Below are positions 55,579-64,000 of a stretch of 64,000 nt of DNA, one piece after another (positions within the stretch are counted from its first letter, which is position 1; each line of letters begins with the position of its first letter). The stretch is from Annulohypoxylon bovei var. microspora. Its lineage: Eukaryota; Ascomycota; Sordariomycetes; Xylariales; Hypoxylaceae. Under the pieces are notes generated by a model. The model saw nothing but the letters and a program-made list of their open reading frames with translations. It did not search any database and was not told where the DNA came from. Where the stretch lies: the NCBI GenBank assembly GCA_022836615.1, contig MU405218.1, positions 186,001 through 250,000 of the forward strand, in the 5' to 3' direction. A program made the translations under genes and the position numbers.

Positions 55579-57479
55579 TTAGCATCGGAAGTATCTCTTC
55601 TCAACCCACCTGTCTTCGAAATCGTTGACCATGTTGCCAATGACAACGGTGATCTCTGGGAAAACTTTCGTCAGGCGATAGACGCCTACGTAGCCTGCTG
55701 AGTATGTTGCGACGACAATGCGGTCTTGCGGGACACCGTGGTCTACGAGAACTTGGACGGCCATTAGCGCAGACCCTCCGCTAGACATCTGGGCGTCTAG
55801 AAGTAGAACGCTATCATGCTTGCTGATATCCTTGGGAAGCTTCAGATAGTGTAGTTCTGGTTCTCCAGTCCGAACGTTGGACTGAATCAGGAGACGTCCT
55901 GTGCGACCGTCTGGTATCACTCTTCTTAGTCCGGCCTCGAAAGAAGCACCACCGCGAAGAACAATGACGGCGCTGACTTCGCCTTTAGGGGTTAGTCCAT
56001 TGTACTGTTTACCAGCCGGAGTTTCGACGGTCAATTCTTGGAAGTGAACATTATTCAAGGCCCTGAAATTGTCAGCAGGTGATAAGAGCATTATTATATG
56101 AGACACTATACTTACTGCTCGATGAGGAGACATGAGAACCTGTCGAAGTAAAATATGAAGTCCTCGCTTGAAGTGTCAATGTCCTGGATTATCGTATTCA
56201 TGGCTTGGAGTTGAGGGGTTTGCTTGAGAATTATGACTCGATCGGAAAGGGGTTCGCTATCAGACCCGGCCTCCAGGCTTCTAAGAGCTGCGCGATGGCG
56301 CGTTGACTTTTCCACCAACTTTCTTTCGATGTACTGGGTGACCATAGCTACGCCAATGAGCATACTTCTTTCGTGGGAACGGATCATGACCTACCCATGG
56401 CAACTCGATTCTCTATGCCGCGTGGTACGATTATGTCTAGAAAGGAATTAGTCTAGATATTGAGATAAGGTATGGTATAGTATAGGACAAGCAATTTTAG
56501 ACTATATCTCTTACCAGCATGGTTCCTCTGCGGCAAAACAAACTAGAGAGAGGAAGATTAGCTGCAGCCTTTGAACATATCATGGCATAGCTTAGGTACC
56601 TTCTCATAGTTTGGCTTCACGAAGTTGAACCATTGTTTGATGCAACCCTCCACAGTGCGGCCTCGATCTCTCACATCTCGTAAGACTATAACGATTATGT
56701 AAACAGCAATTACTTCTTCGTTTGAATTACGCCTTACTTCTTCTTGAGAGGCATGTATCCGCATCTGCTTCACAATATATCTAGCGCAATATTAGCGTTA
56801 TCTTGGGAGACCTACAATTTTTAGGTACATACTTTCATGTCCATTAAGTCCATCACCCTCTCATCATACAGGGCGAAGATTCCTTCTAGAACAAGGACAT
56901 GAGGGGAGTATATGGATGTCGTCTCTTCCACGCGCTGATGTTTCTCGAAGGAGTAAATTGGTATTTCGGTACGTTTGCTACATAGAGAAAAGATCAGTAG
57001 GCATGCCTACGACCGGCTTATCATAGAGACTACTGTAACCTTACCCTGCCTTCAAATCTCGAAGTGTCTGTACCAAGGCATCGAAGTCAATTGCCTACAA
57101 GACGGATATCAATATGAGAATGAAGGGCCGATATAATGAGCCTAACCTCGGGAGAGTCGAAGTCATATTCATTGAGAAATGCCTTCTTCGAGCTTTCGGG
57201 ATTTAATGGTTTATAGTAGGAGTCCTATAACGAGTGAGACAAGAAGTTACCCTCTTTCTCTAATTACCCAGGCGAGCTTACCATCGACAAGATAACAACC
57301 CAAGGCAGATTCAACTTGCTGACAATGGCATGCGACAATGTTGACTTCCCGGAACCGGAACTGCCCGCGATACCGATGATACTCAGGTCGGCCCATGGGG
57401 GGCTATAATGGGCTCTCTTGGCAATTGTATCCGCATTATTATCAGCCACGATGGCCGGCGATCCAATGCCGGTGTTCAT
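55579..57479 (-). CDS. URK1: Uridine/cytidine kinase with C-terminal UPRTase domain
   Basis: Pyrimidine salvage enzyme that phosphorylates uridine and cytidine. Ten exons: 57479-57282, 57224-57147, 57094-57045, 56977-56833, 56780-56738, 56685-56600, 56542-56515, 56436-56395, 56347-56116, 56062-55579; 461 aa, and every phase closes. Kinase part: P-loop GIAGSSGSGKST (near 36-47), DSYYKPLN, LVLEGIFALYDERV, LRDVRDRGRTVEG. Linker FVLPQRNHADIIVPRG depends on a 28-bp exon (56542-56515). The UPRTase-like part ends with LLLDAQMSSGGSALMAVQVL (phosphoribosyl-binding type loop) and FEDRWVEKRYF. Fungal Urk1 has this same fusion, in which the UPRTase-like half is usually thought non-catalytic. Intact. Confidence 0.93.
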
Positions 57480-58353
57480 CGCTACCTGTCCAAGTTGCGG
57501 CTCATATATTCAAGAACCAAGAGTATATAATATAAGGGGTATGAAGTAGATGAACTTTTAAGGGGAAGCTTTAGCAATATGCTGCGAGATTCAAAAGTGA
57601 AGAGATAAAGAGATTAGGAGATGATTGCTGTCGAGTGCTTGTCGCGTGCCCACCTAGACTAGGCTGACAGCACACACTTGAGGAGAGAAACTTGAAAGTG
57701 GCTAATAAGATGAGACCATGTAAGACGGCGCAAAACTTTCAGCAAACAAACTAACCAGCCAGATGTTTTTAGATGAGAAAACCTGGGTAACCTATTGAAG
57801 GGAATTAAGCCAAATATACCAAAGGAATGAGAAGAGAGAAGAAAGGAGGATCAGATCTTTAAAACCAATTATGAACAGGAAGAAACTGTGTGGGTTTGGG
57901 TCAATTCGAATTTAGCAGGTCAACTGGAGCTTGGGGCGTGTTGATAACCGATAACAGATATCACACCTGTGCACTTTCGCACCTTCCCAATCGCTAATAT
58001 AAGGCTATAAACGCCACACAAGCACACATATTAGAAGTCGTCATAACTCATAACTCATAACTGCAGCCACAATCATACGCAACGGGTCTAGTTCCAAGCT
58101 CCACTAAGCACGGTTCTTTGCATTTCTGCTGCACTCTCGGCGAACCGAAAACCAGCCTTAACCTTTCCTCCTACAACATCTCTTCATTTTTTTCTCTCTC
58201 TCTTCCATGTGCGACAACGCCACTCAAAAAGCCCAGCCTCGTGGCGGAAATCAATAGATTAGGTTTCCTCGGCCTTGGGCATCTTCCCTTTGCATCCGTT
58301 TCGAATTTTCTACAATTCGAATACGTGCCTCTCATTGGCAAGAGGGGTAGGGC
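57480..58353. promoter_or_regulatory. Divergent promoter region between URK1 and GID8
   Basis: 874 bp between divergent starts, C/T-rich near the GID8 side (58,130-58,210). A small ATAACTCATAACTCATAACT tandem lies near 58,044. No binding site assigned. Confidence 0.4.
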
Positions 58354-59611
58354 ATGTCGTCGAGCGATATCTTGCTTGAGAACCATCTTCGCCACGCAAG
58401 ATACATCTCAGAACTCCTGGATCGCAAAATGGTATGTTGAATCGCATCATTAGGTCATGCTATTATCTGCAGTCGCTAACTAGTACCTGAACAGACTTCA
58501 TCCGCGTCAACGACGAAGTCGATGAAACATGCCTTCACGAGACAGGTTGAGGAGGTGAAGACTCCCAAGAGGTATGTTGACCAATAGTCATTTCTTTTTT
58601 GCTTCCTTAATGGGACGTTTGTTATGATGTAACAAATAAAACAATGGGAATCTCTCTGAGAATATCATGCGGAGACCTTTTAAATTACTTTTCTGAACAA
58701 ATTTTTTCTTCTACCAATATGTTTTTCGCAACTTGGGGAATCGTCGACTAACATGTTTTCAAGCGACATCAACGCTTTAATCCTCGATTATCTGACCGTA
58801 GCTGGCTACCCGAATGCTGCTGCCAAGTTCTCTACCGAAGCAAATTTGTCACCTCAACAGCCCTCTACCGCTATTTATGCTAGACAGCAGATTCAGACGT
58901 TCATACATAAAGGCGAAATTGAAAGTGCTATCCATTCCCTCAATGATCTTGACCCTTCGGTAAGTGCTATTAGTTGTTACCCTGTCTTTGATGTCTGACC
59001 TGCTATGATTAAAACCTGAGTTTACATGCACCACTCATATGACCTTCGGGTCGTTGATGAGGAACAACCACTTTTTCTATGAGCGAATTCGGTTATATCT
59101 TGACATGCCTGTATTACCATTCCTTAACGTCGGCTAATCAGATAAAAAGATATTAGATGAAGACGAGCCTCTTCACTTTGCATTACTTCGCCTTCAGCTA
59201 GTGGAATTAATCCGAAAGTCACGCCCAGGTGGTGATATCGGACCCGCTTTAGAATTTGCACAGACTCAGCTAGGACCAAAGGCTCCGCGCACACCGCAAT
59301 TTCTGGAAGACTTGGAGAAGACAATGTCTCTCCTCGTGTTCGACCATGACAATCTGGATCCTTCCCTGGCAGCGCTTCTTCAGCCAGGCCTTCGACGAGA
59401 AGTTGCTGACAAGGTCAACAAAGCAGTCCTACACCGCCAGCAACAGCGCAGGGATGCTGCTATTCGTCATCTAGTACAGATGCGAGCCTGGAGTGAGGAG
59501 GTGGTCCGCAAAGAGGGTAAAAAAGATCTGCCGGGAAGGATCGACTTGGGTCTAGATGGCGATGATTCAGGCGGAGCAGAGAATGGTCATGAGGCGATGA
59601 TCACCACCTAG
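58354..59611 (+). CDS. GID8: GID/CTLH E3 ligase subunit Gid8
   Basis: Scaffold subunit of the GID (CTLH) ubiquitin ligase that degrades gluconeogenic enzymes. Four exons: 58354-58431, 58495-58571, 58764-58959, 59150-59611; 270 aa. Order: a short Ser/Lys N-terminal part, LisH motif INALILDYLTVAGYPNAAAK (about 54-75), CTLH with ARQQIQTFIHKGEIESAIHS, then the CRA helical region ILDEDEPLHFALLRLQLVEL and LLVFDHDNLDPSLAALLQPG. The third intron (190 bp) is closed at AAAAAG|ATATTAG because only that acceptor gives the family's ILDEDEPLHFALLR in phase; its acceptor is weak. The tail is acidic. Intact. Confidence 0.9.
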
Positions 59612-60049
59612 TGACTTGGTGGTCGTGTCTTCCCCGGTAGTCTCGATGACTTTAGCCGAGCTTTTTCCATGCTCGGTCCAGAGCCGGAAGAGGCATGGTA
59701 GGACATGTTACAACAGGCATTATTGAGGGTCGGGCAGGCGTTATGAGTTAGGAAATATCCAAAGATGGGAGTTTGTCGGTTTCGAACACTCTCCAACAGT
59801 TACTAGGCGTTTAAGGATTAAGGCTGGCAGAGGTTTATGCTTGCATGCATATAAAGGGCTTTATGATCACTCAGGGCATGATTCACATTAGGGTTTTAAG
59901 GGAACAGTATGCGGCGGCCAATGACGGGAATCAGGACCGCTAGCAAGGCGTAGTACACTCGGGTGTATTTGAGATACCATTGTCTAGCATATTTACAAAA
60001 CCATTCGATGTTTTCTCCCATATTCACCAAACTCTCCGTTGCTATGGAT
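59612..60049. other. Intergenic between convergent genes
   Basis: 3' regions of GID8 and NDUFS4; nothing recognised. Confidence 0.4.
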
Positions 60050-60821
60050 CTATTTGGCTCTAATGTGCTTGAGCTTCTTAGGTGTGTATAAGAAGTTGTT
60101 GGCGTAGGCTTTGGGTGTGAAAGCTCGCTCGTTTGGCTCCTGTACGAAGTATTCGTAGCCCTGCTTCTCTGCGAACGCGATGGCATCTTCCTTGGATTTA
60201 AACTCAAGCTTGGTGCCTTGCATGAAATCGCCAGATGATTGCCATCCCATTAGAGGGTTCTCCCATCGATGTCCTTTAGAAAGAATGTCCCAGTCCATCC
60301 TCCAATGGTGGGCGCCCCAGGTTCCGGACTGTGTGGCGGGCTTACTAGGTCGGTAAATGCTATATATTTCATCAGACATGCCCAGGTGCTCATATATATG
60401 ATTTCGATAAATGGTTTCCTACCGGACGGATCTCGCCTGTAGCTCAATTGGAGCGCCAGACAATACGGCTGCTGGGAGGATGTCGTGATCTTCGCTGCCG
60501 TCCATCACTTGCTTCGGTATGGGGGTAAATGTGCTGCGAAATATATGTTAGGATTGACATCTAGGCATGTAATGTGTAGTGTACGGATTGCGGATTGGTG
60601 GACAGGACGTACGATGTTGCCCTATCGATGTGAACGCCGTAGTCAGGCGCATTGCGTGGTTTCTCTTCGGGGACGGAGGGTTCGCTTGCTTCGGCAAGGG
60701 ATGTGGTCGAGTCGTCGGATTTGAATCGTCTCTGCGCCATCGCCAGAGCTTGTCTGCTCGGAACTAATCTCGCACTCCGTAGCAGAGTCGCTGCCGCCGC
60801 TTGGGTCCGGAGAGATGCCAT
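60050..60821 (-). CDS. NDUFS4: Complex I subunit NDUFS4 (18/21-kDa), mitochondrial
   Basis: Accessory subunit of NADH:ubiquinone oxidoreductase near the N/Q module junction in the peripheral arm. Three exons: 60821-60613, 60533-60423, 60359-60050; 209 aa. Presequence MASLRTQAAAATLLRSARLV is Arg/Ala-rich. The conserved domain begins RSVRIYRPSKPATQSGTWGA, rebuilt across intron 2, continues WRMDWDILSKGHRWENPLMG and EFKSKEDAIAFAEKQGYEYF, and ends NFLYTPKKLKHIRAK. Length and order fit the family. It is divergently arranged with ATP synthase subunit f, 420 bp between starts. Confidence 0.95.
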
Positions 60822-61241
60822 CTTGTGTCTATATGTCAATCCCCCCAGGTCCAGCAATCGTGAGCTAATGTAGATGGCGGTTTAGGGAAGTTGAAGTAGC
60901 TTAAACTACAGGAATTACAGGAAATGTCGAATTATGGCGACTTAGGATTTGGAAGTTCAAGAGATAATCGAGTTATGAGATATTTGATTGGCTAGGGCGG
61001 CAACTACCGCGCTAAAACGGATAGCGCACGGACCATGTGGTACTAAACGAGGTCTTTTCGTACTTTGATCAATTCAATCAACCGCTTCCCGCTTTTGAGC
61101 TCTTTCATCGTCGAATTCCCTTAAGCAAGCATCGCATCACAGATCTCCAATTGCGCCAATCTTTGTCGCAATTGATTCTTCTCTGCGACCCTTCCGGTTT
61201 CCTTCTTTCTTTTCTCTCCGTCGCGACCGCAACCCGCCACA
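60822..61241. promoter_or_regulatory. Bidirectional promoter of NDUFS4 and ATP synthase subunit f
   Basis: The 420 bp between the two divergent start codons serve two nuclear genes of oxidative phosphorylation. The ATP17 side is C/T-rich (61,150-61,225), typical of a leader. No specific factor site is assigned. Confidence 0.5.
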
Positions 61242-61942
61242 ATGAGCTTCGTCACTCGTAGGGCCCTCTCGACCCTCATCCCTCCTAAGGTCCGTGGTAT
61301 CCCGCAGATTTATAGCCACTAGATTGCTAACTGATGCTATAGGTTGCTTCGCCGAGTGTACGTATTGATCTGCTTTATACCGCGCTATCCGATTCCTCCT
61401 ATTTTGTTACGATTCTGGGGCTTGATGTGGTTAGGGATGATAGTTAGGAGGACTTGAGTTTGCTTTCAGCATCGGCAATTTGTTTTAGACGGCCCGGGAA
61501 AGGGGATCGTAGGATCAGGAGCGTTGAACTTTTACTGACGGAGACGTTATTAGGCTATCGGCTCTGCTCCTGATGCAGTCCGCATGAAGCGCGTTGTCAG
61601 CTTCTACGAGAAACTCCCTCGAGGACCAGCTCCCGAGATTAAGGGTACCGGTCTCCTCGGCAGATACCAGGCCAAGCACTTTGGCAAGAACGCTACCGCC
61701 AAACGTATGTCTCGTGGTCCCTGTTTTCGTCTATAATTTGCCCACATAGGGGGATCATATTCGTACTAACCGGTTCCCTTAGCTATCATCCACGCTATTG
61801 GCCTTATTCTCGTCACTGGATACCCTATGGCATACTACTTCCACTTGCGTGAGTTACCTGTTACCTTCTCTATATATATAAGTATATATAGGTGAATACT
61901 AATATATCTACTATAGGCCACCACAAGAACCACCCTCACTAG
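61242..61942 (+). CDS. ATP17: F1Fo ATP synthase subunit f, mitochondrial
   Basis: Small inner-membrane Fo subunit. Five exons: 61242-61289, 61343-61357, 61554-61704, 61783-61848, 61917-61942; 101 aa. The second exon is only 15 bp and encodes VASPS. Presequence MSFVTRRALSTLIPPK; core FYEKLPRGPAPEIKGTGLLG and YQAKHFGKNATAKP; one membrane segment IIHAIGLILVTGYPMAYYFH; end LRHHKNHPH. The whole small protein is spread across introns and is missed by simple ORF finding. Highly conserved in Sordariomycetes; identification rests on family memory. Confidence 0.92.
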
Positions 61943-63413
61943 ACAGGTTCGCTACCAAGGTGCTACCAGGTGAAAATGGGTAGGGCCAGGCAAGTAATCA
62001 AACTGTACATAAGATAGATGGCATCAAGCATGGATAGCCTCTCTGTACTAGAACAGAATTGAGCCTAGTCTCAAAGAATTCTACAGTTATCATTTTTTAC
62101 TTTAATAAGTCCTGTCTCTATTCGTGTAGGTATGATGTGATGTAATCTGTAAGGTGTATAAGGTAATTGTACGATGAATAACGAAGTAGATATTTAGTTC
62201 TGAGTTGTATTAAAGTAGGTAGGTAATAGACATCTAGATATGGGTACCTACAAATGTACTCCAGAGCTAGGTACCTATGTTTGTGAATTATCGGTAACTA
62301 CCTAGGTAGGTGGTGTAGAGAGTGTGATTCACAGTGATTCATAGGTATATACCTCTTAGGTAGATTATTCTGCAGACCGTTTTCGTTTGACCGCCCGATA
62401 GCATAGTAGGGTAATTTACATTTATTTCTGACAAGTTTCTTTTTTTCACTTATTCATCTCCTTCAGCTACCCCGAACCCAAACCCACCCACTTACAATTC
62501 TCAACTTTTCACTTAACACCTTTCACTTTATTCACATCAGCTTTCACGCACCTTTTTTATCGATTACTTATACAACGACATTATCGCTAACGACACACAT
62601 TTATACATATTAAATACGTATGTACACATCATTTTCTTTTCTTGTCTACACTATACCATGCCTGTATGCTTTGGTGCTTTGGTATGTACATTGATACATG
62701 TAAATACAGGCTGCAGCTGTCCGCCGGGTGTTTAGTCATTGGTTTTCGCTTCACCTGGCATGTTTCAATTCACATTTTTTTCAGCCCACTAGCCCACACT
62801 CTCAGCCACATTCGCCCCACCTATCTACTGGTTCCACATTCACCTTTTCCCAGCCGCGCTCTTCTAGTCCTCTTCCAATTCCTTGTTTCCTCTCCACTTT
62901 TATCTGCGCAAGCCCCAAAAGCCTGGGATCGTGTAAACTTTGACAACACGACCGCTGAACGTTGAAAGTCCCATTTAGGACTGAACTTTCAACTCTGCAA
63001 CAACCCACCTTTGCAACTCTCTCGAGGTATTACAATTTAATCCTCTTTTATATTTCTTCATCATACAGAGAGTGTAGTACTTGTACTAAATTTTATTTAG
63101 TCGCGCCTTGTGCGAACGAGGCTGATTTGGTCTCTTCTCGTCCTTTTTTTTTCTTTTCTTTTTTTTTTTCTTTTCTAACCTGAACCTGAACCTATTAGAT
63201 ATTTGGTACCACAGTAAGTAACCGACTCTCCGATTTCTCAACGGCGTGACGCCAAGTACGCAACCTTTAAACTGACCACCTCGACCAACCTGTCAGCCTC
63301 AAGTAACCACTACTACTACCACCAACACATCACTTTTCGCGCTCGAGCATCGCAACGCACTGTACTCTTCGATCGCGACGCAAACACTAACGTTTCACGA
63401 CATCTCGAGTTGG
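61943..63413. other. Long intergenic and 5' leader region
   Basis: Starts with TACCTA/TAGGTA-rich DNA (62,205-62,370), then from about 62,440 becomes strongly pyrimidine-rich, including T/C runs at 63,145-63,178. That pattern suggests a long promoter and leader for the gene starting at 63414. Confidence 0.5.
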
Positions 63414-64000
63414 ATGATGGCGACTGAGCCTACCCTCAATCAGCCGGATGCATCTTTAACTGAACCTACCCTCGTAAGTACTTCGTGTTGCCCTTCGTCC
63501 GCAACCCTACCACGACCCTACCCCGAGGCCTTCCATCTCCCAAATCCTCGCTTCTAATCCATTCTGCTGTCCTCTGCTTTCTGTTATCCCTATGCAATTG
63601 CTCGACTGCGCTGTCGTCGCAAACTACTTACTCACGTGCATTTCACTACAGGCTCAGTTAGCTGTTTCAAGCAACATCGCTCAAGATGCCGGCCACTCGA
63701 GTGCTGCACTAAACGGATCCGTTTCCGACGTCGAGAATAAACAAATCGCAGAAATTGTTGATGAGCTAGTGAATTCAGCTGAGGTTTCCGTAAGTGGGGG
63801 GTCAGATACGGAATCATCCAAGGCACGCCTCGGTGACAAGAGTCATGCGCGAACTTCATCTAGCATCAAGAAGCCTCAGAGCTTCAAGTCGGTTTCGGTG
63901 AATCGCACTTATCTTGCTTCCAAGACAGCTACGAACTCTACTGCCCGCCCTGACTCTTCCGCCGGCTCGGCCTCTTCTACGCCGCAGCCTACCCCTAGTG
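63414..64000 (+). CDS. Unknown Ser/Thr-rich protein, 5' part only
   Basis: Two exons visible: 63414-63473 and 63652 to the window edge (20 + 116 codons). The 178-bp intron has a GTAAGT donor and a CTACAG acceptor. A duplicated TEPTL word occurs in exon 1. The visible part is disordered and Ser/Thr-rich (KLGDKSHARTSSSIKKPQSF-like, then SVSVNRTYLASKTATNSTAR). It resembles the N-terminus of conserved fungal nuclear proteins, but I cannot name it without the rest. The 3' end lies outside the window. Confidence 0.65.

Noticed and set aside
60430..60470. tRNA-like TGTAGCTCAATTGGAGCG
   Set aside because: It lies inside exon 2 of NDUFS4 and encodes conserved residues on the other strand; no cloverleaf is formed.

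Overview
The window is nuclear DNA of a filamentous ascomycete (Pezizomycotina, most likely a Sordariomycete; an affinity to Xylariales is my guess). The evidence is short introns (about 40-200 bp) with GTAAGT/GTATGT donors and CTAAC/CTAAT branch points, AT-rich intergenic DNA, and a gene set with HET-ankyrin, P450, class A flavin monooxygenase and ABC-A genes beside ordinary housekeeping genes. I rebuilt exon structures by hand from splice signals, reading phase and family alignment. In every multi-exon model given, the phases close to a whole number of codons.

Left part (1-16 kb), accessory in character: an SDR oxidoreductase, a small helix-turn-helix-like protein with a perfect 10 x 12-bp tandem repeat as its tail, an unknown acidic-tailed protein, a 3-kb gene-free stretch with two degenerate tandem arrays, a PPxY protein, an amino-acid permease, and a seven-exon cytochrome P450 bracketed by two unrelated MITE-like inverted-repeat elements.

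Middle (17-46 kb): a GCK-III Ste20-type kinase, mitochondrial NAD-isocitrate dehydrogenase subunit 1, a two-exon gene broken by one in-frame amber codon, a truncated LURP-one-like gene, a HET-domain/ankyrin allorecognition-type gene, a FAD monooxygenase, an alpha/beta hydrolase, a solo LTR with a 5-bp target duplication, BUD23 rRNA methyltransferase and an SVP26/ERV26 cargo receptor, with several unknown genes.

Right part (46-64 kb): a complete two-nucleotide-binding-domain ABC-A transporter (1612 aa), an SDR, a third MITE with 91-bp perfect inverted repeats, a phytanoyl-CoA dioxygenase-like protein, a ten-exon uridine kinase/UPRTase (URK1), GID8, and a divergent pair of oxidative-phosphorylation genes (complex I NDUFS4 and ATP synthase subunit f) sharing a 420-bp promoter. 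The last gene runs off the window.

No CRISPR array, rRNA or confident tRNA was found. No single new system is proven. The best leads are the tandem-repeat-tailed HTH-like protein, the amber-interrupted gene, the two transposon remnants around the P450, and the small ABC-A/SDR/dioxygenase neighbourhood.
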